Shown here in pieces: positions 37,074 to 48,900 of a stretch of 64,000 nucleotides of DNA. This stretch comes from Vitellaria paradoxa. Lineage: Eukaryota > Streptophyta > Magnoliopsida > Ericales > Sapotaceae. The notes beneath the pieces are model-generated. The model had not been told where the DNA came from and made no database searches. It saw nothing but the letters and a program-made list of their open reading frames with translations. The stretch's first letter is position 1, and each line of letters begins with the position of its first letter. A program made the translations under genes and the position numbers. The stretch is taken from positions 23,017,541 through 23,081,540 of the forward strand of contig CM034241.1 of the NCBI GenBank assembly GCA_019916065.1, in the 5' to 3' direction.

Positions 37074-38511
37074 TATAATACCCAATATTTATTTTTGACT
37101 ATTTATATGTTATTTTGGGCCAATAAAATATTTATTTTGAGATTCGGTTGATTTGTTATATTTTTCCTGAGCCGGGTGTGATCCAAATTGATATTAGATT
37201 GGATAATTGGGCCAAAGGCTTAGCTTTCTTTCTCCTTTCCCTTTTTTTTTTTTTTCTTTTCTTTTTCCTTTTTTGGTTGGGCGGAGGGACACTAGAGAGA
37301 ATGAAGAGAAGAGAAAGTAAAGAGAGAGAGAGGAGAGCGAGGGTAGAGAAAAAGTATGATTTGAAACAGAAGGTCGACAAATTGGGGTAGTATTCGACGT
37401 TATGAACATCATAGTGACATCCATTTTCAGTGGTTTGGTCCCAGGGGGAGAAACTGGCTTTTGATGGTTAGGAGTTTAACCGATTTCCCCCGTTTTTCTT
37501 ATTTTCTCTTTGGATTTGAGGTAGGTGTTACATATATTTGTGCTCTAGATGTTGTCATGGTGATTTTCATATGTATATATATATATATATATATGCTTGA
37601 TTTGGTTGAATATCACGTGATTTGTGTATATATATATGAATGCGGTTATATATAGGCATGTAAATGTGAATATCTTGCATATATTCGAGTTATTTTTTGA
37701 TTTAATGTTGAAGTAACAAATGATTCAAGTGTTTAATCATTTATACATGAGTTATTGTCGAGATTGAGGCTTGAATAGATGATTTTAGGGATGAATCAAA
37801 GTTGGGTTTCATTGAAAATGGCACCTGGAAATGGGCTCGTGAAGGAGGCGCCCCCAACAAAAAGCAAAGGGGTGCATGCTATGAGGGGCACACCCAACAC
37901 AAAAAGCAAAAGGGCACACCCCTAAATCTGAACTTGGCTTTCCTTCTGTCTTTTTGCTTTAGCTTCCTTCTCTAGGCCACCAACATGCTTCAGCTTGATA
38001 ATATGCCTAAATTAAATTATTATTAATTTTTAATGATAAAATGAACCCCAAATTGATATCAAAGCCTAATGAGAATGTGTTTATATGTATTGAGATAATA
38101 TTTATTTACATGATTGAGTATATCATGTGCTTAGGACTGGGGTGGCATCATCTGATTTATGTTGTGATTGTTGATTGGCCAAAAGTGCCACATTTAGATT
38201 ATGACGTGTCAAGGCACGGGTTCTATATATATGGACGGGATCCATGATTTGAGAAAAATGATAAAATGAGATTTTGAAAATATCAAATGATCCCCAGTCG
38301 ATATATATGACTAGATCTTAGTCATTTAGAGTTGGAACGTTAATTATGAGATATGATTATGAGATTTTCTCCAAACTGTAGCTGAACCCTACTTGAGTTA
38401 AGCAGATGCCTGACTAAGGGTGTAACACGGTTCCCTAACAGAAGGGTTAGGGGGCATAACACGGTTTCCCTGAGTTCAATACTCGCGGAGGTGTAACATG
38501 GTTCTCTACTT

Positions 38512-38568
<57 letters not shown>

Positions 38569-39296
38569 AGATATACGTTTACCATAAGCATAAGCGGTAC
38601 CATTGGTGACCCCGCATGTTTTGCTAAGCATCACCATTCTCAGGATAAGGTTAGGGGTAGATAGAGATTAGAGAATATGGATTGACATTGCATTCCATCA
38701 CATCCTGTTGCATGAGATTACATCTATATTCTTTTATATTAAGATGTTAATATAATGTGACTATGACGTTGATTGATGAGATGTACAGTTTATCTGCTTG
38801 ATTCATGAGTTACTTGTGAAATAAAAGATATAAATTTAGGAACTACAATAACCTGATTCCCGATGTGAGATTTGTAGGTAGCTTAAGTTAGAGTAACTTG
38901 AATCCGGTCTTAACTATGATTGATAATATTTGTGTTTAGTTTTCTTAATTAAGAGTTAAATTATTAGTATTATAAGTGGTGTGACCGGAGGGTGGGTCTA
39001 GTATTGATATTTATGACATTATTATTTGAATAGTTATAAACATGGTTATAACATTTGTTCTATTTGTGCAGACCTTAAATGTGGTCATTGGAAATAGTGT
39101 TAAAGTGAATGATGTTATTGATAAAATTGATGGTGATCTATTCAAATATTAGTTTATATGGGAATGAAGAATAATTTGGATACATTAATGATTAAAATTT
39201 ATAGTAAATTGATCTTAGATTAGATTTTATTTGTTTTTATTTAGTTTTTAAATTTTTATGCCATCCGTCCCAGACAATTATGTTAGGGGCGTGACA
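37074..39296 (+). repeat. 3' LTR of the gypsy element
   Basis: 2,223 bp. Its first base pair step is TA, where the left LTR has TG, a mutation of the canonical terminus. It ends GGGCGTGACA. A 45-bp (TA)n run lies at 38517-38564. Confidence 0.9.
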
Positions 39297-39616
39297 TTGA
39301 TCATGTATCATCTCCACCAAATTAATACTCTTCTTCATTGGCTACATCAATCAAAGAAAAAAAAAGTATAGAAGTCCAATATGGTAAATATATATATATA
39401 AAGATTTCCAATATGAATTCAAGCAAAAAAAAAAGAAAAAAATTCAAGTCCGATGCAAATTTGAATTTTGGGATGAATACTACTTGGAGATGAGGTCTAA
39501 TTATGGGCTTAAACAAGTTGCATCTAAATACAAAATTGTTATAAAAATAAATAAATAAAATAGTAACAATAAAAGTCGAGACTAAATAAAATAAACAGCT
39601 ACCATTGAAATGAACT

Positions 39617-40145
39617 TGGCTAACATAAAAGGCCCAATTAAGTCCCAACAAAACAAGCAACCCAATTACTTGAAAAAATGAGTTAGGATTATACTACCTA
39701 ATGAAATAAAGGTCCAATTGTTAGCTAAGAGAGAGAGAGAGATAGAGAGAGCCGGCTATATGCATTCCTTCTCTTCTGAAAAAGAGAGAAGAGTTTATTA
39801 CACTTGTGGTGCCAAATTGTCGTGAATCAAACAAATCAAATTTTGTTTGTGTGAATCGCGAGAAGGCATTTGCTAGCATAAAAAGCCCAAATAATAAATA
39901 TTAAAAGACCAAATAGGTCTCAACAAAGCAAGTAACTCAATTACTTGGGGAAAAAAATGGGTTTGGACTATACAATCCAATGAAATGAGGGTCTAATTGT
40001 TGAGCAAAAAAAAGTACGTTGCATGTATTCCTCCTCCTATAAAAAAGAAAGTAAAGTTTATTATAACTGCTATGCCAAATTATTATGAATCACTCAATCA
40101 AAATTTGTTTGTGTGAAACACGAGTGGGCATTTGTTGGCACATGA
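39617..40145. repeat. ~270-bp direct tandem duplication
   Basis: Phrases in the first copy (GGCCCAATTAAGTCCCAACAAA near 39632, CCAATTGTTAG near 39713, TTTTGTTTGTGTGAATC near 39841) recur about 274 bp later in the same order (39906, 39990, 40107). The copies are diverged, and a (GA)n tract is expanded only in the first copy (39727-39752). Confidence 0.75.
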
Positions 40146-42950
40146 ATTTTAATCACTAAATTTGAAATTCAAAAATTAATTAAATACCAATATGAAAATC
40201 TCCTTATTTGGAAAGAGTCACCTTGACATACCAAGTAATGCCTAAATTCAAATAATACAACCAAAATATTAAAAATTATAATTTGAAAAATCATCGACTT
40301 AGTCAAAACGAAGTTTGGCTCTCAAATTGAATTTGACTTGTTTGACGTACCTAAAAATCTAGAGATTAGGTAGATAATTATCCAAGACCATTTATAGATA
40401 GAGGAAGTCTCATGAAAAAGGGAGATTAATCGAACAAAAAACATATTTATTTATTATTTGTAATTTAGAGGGTCTTTAAACCTCAATTATTTCAATAAAA
40501 ATTCAATTTTTTTTCTTGAGTTCTTTACATTCACAAATCTTTAATTTCTATATAATTTTTAAATTTTTTTATTTCATATTAATCGGAGGAATGAATCAAA
40601 AGTAAAAATCCACTAGTAAAATAATTAACACTACCTTGAAATAGTGGTAATTTGTAAACATGAGTTTTAACGAAAAACTCCAAATGTTTCCCGAATCAAA
40701 ATTTATATAAACAATGTGTTAAAAGAACTAATTAATATTGGTTGTTTATCAAAAATATATATTATATAGCTAAACAAATTAAAATCCACTCTACTTCATT
40801 TTACTTTCATAAAAAAAAAATTAATAACGTGTAAATTATAAACTAATTCTAAAATACCCATTGAAAGTAATAAATCGGTGGAGTTTCAGGTCACAAAAAA
40901 GAAATACCCATTGAAAGTCTTAATTTTTAAAGTATTATACACGACAAAAGTAATAATAATTATTATAATAATATCAACTATATTGGTATAAGAAAAAAAA
41001 ATTAAAATTCAATTTGAGAATTGTATATTTTCTGCAACTTTTACTCATTAAATTCCCTAATAGATGTGGAATATTAGTTCTTAATAAATATAACTGTATA
41101 AAACGTGGATTAATTCTTATCAATTAGTCACTCAAAATGGTATTTTAAGGAATCTTGAATAAAAAACTTTAATAAGTAATTTTGCATATCAAAAACTTAG
41201 AAGTAAAATTCTTAAATATTTTGTACTAAATAAATTATTTTTACATAAATGAAGCCTCTTGCCTTAGCCCGTTAAACTGGAGCTGGCCCTACAACACCAC
41301 AAAGGTCCGAAAGGAGGTGTGCCGTGTGGACTGGGACAGGAGCGAGTGCCTAAAGCTGAGAAAATCCTTATTTCCACTCAAATAAACCAACCAAAATATA
41401 AAATAGGAGGACTAGACAAAAGGATCAAGTCTCGGCATAGGCACCCTATTCAAACCCAGGGCCAAGTGGTCATCCCCCTCACCTTTAGGCTGATGCAGGC
41501 TGCATTTGCCACACCAAAAAGTGAGATAAAACGTGATTTGAAAAAATTTTTTACATTAAAATATAATTTACGAAAACTTTTTACGTTTAATGCACACAAC
41601 TCAAACTACATTTTTTGAAGATAAATAGTAATATTTTCGTTTTGATGGACTGAATTTCCATTTAGACGGATTCAAAATTTTAAGCAATTATAATTTCTTT
41701 ACACTACAATCCGTCCGAACAGATTGTAAAAATCGTTTAAAACAAAAGTTGATCACGCGATTCCATCTAAACAATTTCTACAATCCTTTGGAACGATTTT
41801 AAAAACGCCACAAAAAATAGTTAAAGTGAGTATCATTTAATAATTTGGGTGTCTATGGTGAGAATAGCAAAAAAATTTTTACTATTTAATTAACCAAATT
41901 CTAATTATTGACTTTTTTTTGAAAAGATATTGAACGTTTTTTAAATTTTAAAAAGACTAGAATGTGTAAAATTTTATAGAAATTTTCAAATATTTTTATC
42001 AACTTTGGTTGCACCAAATGCAACCAAAATTTTGAGTTTACATTAAGCTTACAGCATCAATAAATAATCCAACAAACTACAATAAGCATTCCCCCCAATC
42101 TGATAACTCTTATTTTACCCAATTCCCCGATTCATACCAGTTTTGCTTAAATGCAATATCAAAATGGCTGAGGTGGCAGTTAAGTATAATTCTTAATAGG
42201 ACAGACCCACGATTAATACTCAGTAAAAGTAAAATTATATTTTTAAAATAAATAGAAATAAAAGTAAAAATACAACGAGAACAAAATATTAAAAAAAATC
42301 TAATTTATAAGAAAAAAAAAACAACATTAATAAAATTTTAATGTAATTTTTCAAATCAGGGCCTTGTTTAGATCCGCCCATAGTTCCAAGCTTCCCAGAC
42401 TAACCCCTGCAACTCAACTGAGACGACCCTATATGAACCATGAACTAACCACGAAATGCAGTTATCTATGTAAACATAGGCCACTACGTAATAACACAAT
42501 CTAAAATTACCGAGAAAAAATACAAACACGACACACAAATTAACCCAAAATTGACAGGGTCCCAATTTTGAAATGAAATAACTACTTAAACAGTTGCTTA
42601 AATTCTCAGATACTAGAGCATAAACACAATTAAGAATCCGAACACGAAACACCACCGCTAAATCCTAGTCTCATGCATGGATATATGACATACCCACGTA
42701 TAAATATCCATGCTCACTACTCAGTCCTAGATTTGGTATCACAAGCAAGGTAAGAGAGCTTACGAACTTGTATAACGTGGTAATGAAGACAAGTCAGTTC
42801 CACAGAGAATCCATTACAGTTATCTTTACCGTCGAACTCCGAAAATTATTTTTAATAAAGCACTCTTCCTTTTTGTACTACCACCTCCATCCTGCTAAGA
42901 AAGTATGCTGGCAAGCAGTAAATTCCACCAAACACCAACACAATCTGCAC
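40146..42950. other. AT-rich intergenic between gypsy element and SmG 3' end
   Basis: No gene recognised. 41270-41520 is a GC-richer island containing GGGTTTGAATAGG-like sequence on the minus strand, possibly a SINE remnant. 41600-41830 contains related phrases (CCGTCCGAACAGATT, CCTTTGGAACGATTTT) resembling 17640-17790. 42360-42950 is probably the 3' UTR and downstream flank of SmG. Confidence 0.4.
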
Positions 42951-45900
42951 TCACTGCGCTCTGCTCACTGGCTCTAGCGCTTCAACAGTGACAACACTGT
43001 TTCCTCTGATAACCTGCAGCCGAAAAGTGACTACGAAATTCAGAAGCTGAGATAATTGGGAGCCTAAATATAAAATACAGTCTCAACATTCTAATTAATT
43101 AAAGGGCCTAACGGCGTGTACCCACCACCATGCCTATGTCAGTTTTCTCATTGCCATTCACTTCCACGGTGTTGTCAACCACAAGATTCATAAACTGATC
43201 AAAGCCACGAAGTGTCCCAACCACCATGCGATTTGCATTCAACTTGACTGCAATACAAGCATAACCATTTAAATAAATATACACAGTTTTTATTTGGTTT
43301 TGTCTTCTTTTTTTTTTTTTTTTTGAAAGGGGGGGGGTGTGAAATTATGAACTTATCATATGCCAGCAAGATTAAGTGGATCCATATAGCCCATAAAGAC
43401 AACTCGATGATTTTTGGAGCTAAGGGTCCATAATAAACTAATTTATGGAGTTGGTTCACTGAATTCTAAAAGGATATTTTATATCCAATACTTAAGGTAT
43501 TCAAGCCTTCACACTTGAATATGGAAAATTTAAAAAAAAAAAAACATATGGCAAAGTTCAAATGCAAAGGAACTACATGTAAGCTTTAACGCAAGAGGTC
43601 TTGCCGTACTCCAAATACCCTTTTTCCATCTTCATAATCTTACATTAACAGTAGATAAAATATGGAACAGAAAGGGTGGGGTATCCAACCTTCACATAGA
43701 ATGCTGTTGAAAAAATGATGAAAAATGAACATACCGAATTTTCATCCTTTATATATGAGGGAACGAGATATAGAAGAAAAAATATATAAGAGAGAGCATA
43801 TAGCGGGAGATTGGAAAGACAGAGATGTCTTCAATTATTCATTTTCTATTTATTCTCCAAAACCCAAGCACAAATACAAACACATAATACTGGCAAGACA
43901 AAACACGGATAGGCTGATACGTATATTTTCAAAAATATCAGAGCATGATATGACAAGGACACATTCTCAACTCAATAAAATGTTAATCCCAAACAGCATG
44001 GACATGTCAACAAATAAATATATATTTTTATAAATGTACATGAAAAAAACTACTAATTTATTTTTGTACAACCAATACATTTATGAGTTATTTATACATT
44101 TTTTAAAAGATTCTATTTAAAAACAAATTAAAAATTTTAAATAAATATAAATTCAAATTGTTTTTATCTCATAAATTGATTCTATTTTTTTCCCAAGAGT
44201 ATAATTATATTTCATAGAAGCCGACCCCACCTAGTGGGAAAAGACATAATTTTGTTTGGTTTGGTTTGGTTATAATTATATTTCATAGACATCTAAGTAA
44301 TGAAAATATCTTTTTCTTAAGTGTCTGATCAGTGTAGGCACAAGAGGACCTACGTACAATTGTAGCTAGTGAGGGCACCCCCACTCATTCAGAAATTTCA
44401 CTCAAACCCCTCATTATTTTTTGGTTATACAAAAATTCCCCTAGTTCATGTTAATGTATGTAAATGTAATTAAGTATAGTAGTTAATGGGAGAAATGTAT
44501 CTAGTCACTTGGTGATCCAAAAAGACACCAATGTAATATGTACAGTCACTGTTTAGTGTATATAAATTGACACACTAGGAGCAAGTCTGGTGTGTACAAA
44601 TTCTCCCAATTCACGTGTCTTACTTGGTATTAGAGCGGGTTAGGAAATTCATCACCAGTCTAGAGACGTAATTCCACCAAAGTCCTTGTTCTTCATTTCA
44701 CAATACAGGTCTGCCTGACCTTTGAAGTCTTGGCCGATCAGCAAAAAGTCTACCCATCTTTGAACCACTCATCGTTTCAAAGACTCAAAGTCACCAAGAA
44801 GATCGCCGGTCTCAGGCAATCAGTGTCATCAGAGTCCCGTTGCCAGAATAGTGTTCACGCGCTCCCACACGTGGCCTTTCTGTCAACGTGTGAAGCCCAA
44901 GCGCAGGAGCCTCGCCGACACGTGTAGGAGCGTGTCCGTCCGTCGAAGTCTGCCAATCCTCCGGCAATGTCGTCCTCCTCTGGCGAGCCTGCCAGTGTAT
45001 CTCTCTCCTTCAGTCTCTGCTCCAATGTTGGTGTTCTAGTTCTATCTGTGGTTCCGGAGTCCACTGTTGTGCTTCAACTCTACTGTTATGTTCCAAATTC
45101 CAGAAAGGCTGCTGTAGTTTGTTATAGTTGGTTCCTGAATGGCTTCAGAGATGTCGGTTGAACAGAAATTTATTGGTGGCTCAATTTTCATGCCTCAACA
45201 GTTAACCACAAGGAAGTTGAATGGAACAAATTACATTCAATGGGCTAAAGCCATTAAAATTGCGTTAACAGGGTATGGAAAACAGAAGCATTTGACTGAA
45301 TCTGGACCCCCTGAAGCTGATTCTAAGTATGATTCTTGGGTCCAAGAAGATGCTCATCTTGTTAGTCTGTTGTGGAATTCTATGGAGCCCAATATCGCTG
45401 ACATGTGTACTCATCTTGACACATGTAAGGATATACGGGAATACATACGTCTCTTTTTTTCCAGTTACCTCACTCGAATGTATGACTTGTCAATGGAATT
45501 CTTCCAACTTCAGCAGTCTGGTAAACCAGTGACGGAATATTTTGCTTCTCTGAAGCGTGTTCACGAAGAATTAAATTCTCTGCAACCTTTATCAACATAT
45601 ATCAATGTGATGCAGAAGCAGAGAGAACAAATGGTAGTACTTCATTTCCTAGCAAGGCTAAATCCTGAGTTTGAGCCCATAAAAGCCCAGATTCTTAGTG
45701 AAGCTACTCTTCCCTCATTTGCAGAAACTTAGTCTAGGATATGAGGGCTGCCTCTAAGGAATCATCTAAGGATTCAACCACTACTCTGAGTCTGCACGTT
45801 CTGCCCTAATCAATCAAACTTCCATTAACAATCAAGGTTCTGTTTATAAGACCCCATCCCAGTCTGGTGAACGTGGTCGTGGTATTAGACCTAAATGTTC

Positions 45901-48900
45901 TCATTGTGATCGTGTTGGACATGTTACGGAGAATTGTTGGGATCTTCATGGGAAACCAGCTCATATGGTTCATGTAGCTTCATCTGATGTTCCTACTTCT
46001 TCAGAAAAAATCAACACAGGTGGATCATCAACTATGACTCTTTCAAGAGATGAGTATGCCAGATTCCTCCAGTATCAAACAGCTCAGCAGGCATCTCTTG
46101 CAATAGCTTCTTTAGCCCATCAAGGTAATTTTACTACCTGTATGTCCATCTCTTCACATACTTGGGTTATTGACTCTAGTGCTTCAGACCATATGTCTGG
46201 AATTTTTTCATTATTTTCTAATATTCAGTGCTCTCCAATTCCTAATGTCACTACAGCAAATGGTTCATCTAATCCTATAAAGGTGTTGGTAAAATTTGTC
46301 CATCCCCTAATTTGTCCTTATCTTCAGTCTTATATGTTCCATCCTTATCTTTCAATCTTCTTTCTGTGAGCAAACTCACCAAGCAATTAAATTACTCAAT
46401 GACATTCTTTCCTGATTCTGTGATTATCTAGGATTTGAAAACAAAGAAGAAGATTGGAGAAGGGAATGAAGCTCAGGGACTCTATTATCTGGCTAATTCT
46501 TCATCTATCACTTATTCTACTGCCACCTCGCTGTTTGAAATCTATTGTCGATTGGGCCATCCTTCTTTAGACAAGTTGAAATTTATGGTTCCTAGTTTGA
46601 GTCAGCTTTTGTCTTTAGATTGCGAGTCTTGTCAATTAAGAAAGCATCACCGTACTTCCTTTAGTCCTAGGGTCAATAATAGGTCCTTAAGTCCTTTTCA
46701 GTTAGTTCATTCAGATGTATGGAGACCTAGTCGGGTTGTATCCAAGTTAGGGTTCAAGTATTTTGTTACTTTTATTGACGATTTTTCCAGACTCACATAG
46801 GTTTATTTAATGAAAGATCGTTCAAAGTTGTTTTCTATTTTTCAATCATTTTGTCTTGAAATAAAAACTCAGTTGATGTGTCTATTAAAATTCTTCAAAG
46901 TGATAATGCTAAGGTGGTTAAAATTGAGATTTTACTTAAAATCAGTGGAGGTCCAAAAAATCGAATTGTAAAATTGAATCGCAAAATCATAAGATTTTAC
47001 CAAATGCCTGTAATGTGAAAACATAATCTATTATGTTACAATTCTTCATTTAAAGCTTCATTTTTTTTTTTTTTTTTTTTTGATAAGCAAAGAATTCTAT
47101 TAATAATAGAAGAGAGCAAATAAATGCATCAAGCAAATGCATGCATAAAAAATTATTTATATCAATAAAATAAATTATCAACAATGTTCAACAAAAATTC
47201 TATATATGGTTCTACACTTCGTTTGCCCTTTAACTTATATAATTAACATTAAAATGATAATTTCATTTTATCTTAACTATTTGTAGGAGTTGATTTGTAT
47301 TTGTAATATTTTATTAATGGTATTTCCATCATAACTATGCGGTAGTCAATTTAGTGGAACAATACACGTTGTCATCAACTAGTATAGCATAGGTAATAAT
47401 AGTGTTATAGAATAAAAGAAAATCTACAAAATAATAATAATAATAACAACAACAACAACAAGTGAAATAGTTATGGCCTATCACTTGAAAAAAAATCATA
47501 AAAGTATATTTTATTTGATAAAATTATAAAAAAGTTATTTAATTTTTAAAATCGGTAAAATCACATATAAAATCGAGATTTTATTGATTTTATGTTCTAA
47601 ATCGAGATTTTATTGATTTTATGTTCTAAAATCGAGATTTTATCTATTTTATTCCTATTAAGATTTTACGTAAGATCGAAAAAGGTTTCTCTTTCTAGCA
47701 TCGTAAAATCGTAAGATTTTAAGATTTAAATCGAAATTTTAATAACATTGGATAATGTCAAGGAGTACCTTTCTAAGCCTTTCACAGACTTTATGATATC
47801 ATTTGGCATGCTACATCACTTATCTTGACCTCGCACTACTCAACAAAATGGAGTGGCTAAGAGGAAAAATTTACACTTAATTGAAACAGCTCGATGTCTA
47901 ATGTTTCACATGAAGGTTCCAAAGATATTTTGGGGGGATGCAGTTCTCACAGCATGTTGCCTAATTAACAGAATGCCATCCTCTGTTTTGAAAGGTTGTT
48001 CCCCTTATTCTATATTATTTCCCAAGACACCGCTGTTTCTTCTTCCTCCACGAATCTTTGACTGTGTTGCATTTGTTCATCAACTTGACAGTGGGACTGA
48101 TAAGCTTGATCCACGTGCTCTCAACTGTGTCTTTCTAGGATATTCTTGCGTACAAAAAGGACATCGATGTTATAGTCCTTCTCTGCATAGATATTTTGTA
48201 TGTGCTGATGTCTCATTCTTCAAGAGTACCCCTTTCTTCTCTGACGATTATTCTGTCTCTGATGTAAATGAGAGTCTCCCTCTACCTATGATTTCTCCTT
48301 TTCGTCTTTCTCGTCCAGATTTGCAGGTTTACTCCAGACAGCGGACAACTACAAAGGCTTCCCCTGATGTTTCAAGCTCTTCACTTTCTCCTCTCCAATC
48401 TTTAGATCCTAGTCCTGCACCGGCACTCTGTGATCTTGATCTTCCAATTGCTATTCAAAAAGGTACACGCACTTGCACCTCCCATCCTATCTCTAATTTT
48501 GTTTCCTATACAGTCTTGTCTCCATCATATCATGCCTTTGTTACCCCCTTGTTCACTATTTCTATTCCTCACTCTGTGCTTGAAGCCCTATCTCATTCCG
48601 GATGTCGTCATGCTATGGAAGAAGAAATGTCAGCTCTTCGAGCCAATGATACATGGGATTTGGTTACCCTACCTCTTGGTAAGTCAACAGTTAGTTGTCG
48701 ATGGGTGTATAATGTCAAAGTTTCTCCTAATGGTTCAGTTGATCGATTGAAAGCACGACTCGTTGACAAAGGATACACCCAAATCTATGGTCTTGATTTC
48801 TCAGAGACCTTCTCTCCTGTTGCCAAGATCACATTAGTCCCTCTTCTCATTTCTCTTGCAGCCATCTTTTGCTGGTCACTTCATCAACTTGACATTAAGA

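Larger units (their letters stand above)
30749..39296 (+). mobile_element. Ty3/gypsy LTR retrotransposon, full length but decayed
   Basis: LTRs at 30749-32908 and 37074-39296 flank a 4.2 kb interior. The perfect 5-bp duplication TTGAT is at 30744-30748 and 39297-39301. A primer site TGGTATCAGAGCGC (from 32912) follows the left LTR and a polypurine tract AAGGGGGAAGA (about 37062-37072) precedes the right one. LTR ends of the type ...CGTGACA and the 2.2 kb LTR length suggest a chromovirus/Tekay-like gypsy element. That placement is inference. The interior has no long frame, so it is dead. Confidence 0.9.

Noticed and set aside
37156..37424. Overlapping basic/Ser-rich frames on both strands
   Set aside because: They come from a T-rich/GA-rich low-complexity stretch in the gypsy LTR. 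The other LTR (30900-31000) does not preserve them.
41319..41618. 99-codon plus-strand frame in a GC-richer island
   Set aside because: The island looks like a SINE or other repeat remnant; the frame has no domain-like pattern.
42368..42655. 95-codon minus-strand frame downstream of SmG
   Set aside because: Hydrophobic-looking but no recognisable domain. It lies in the probable 3' UTR/flank and lacks supporting context.
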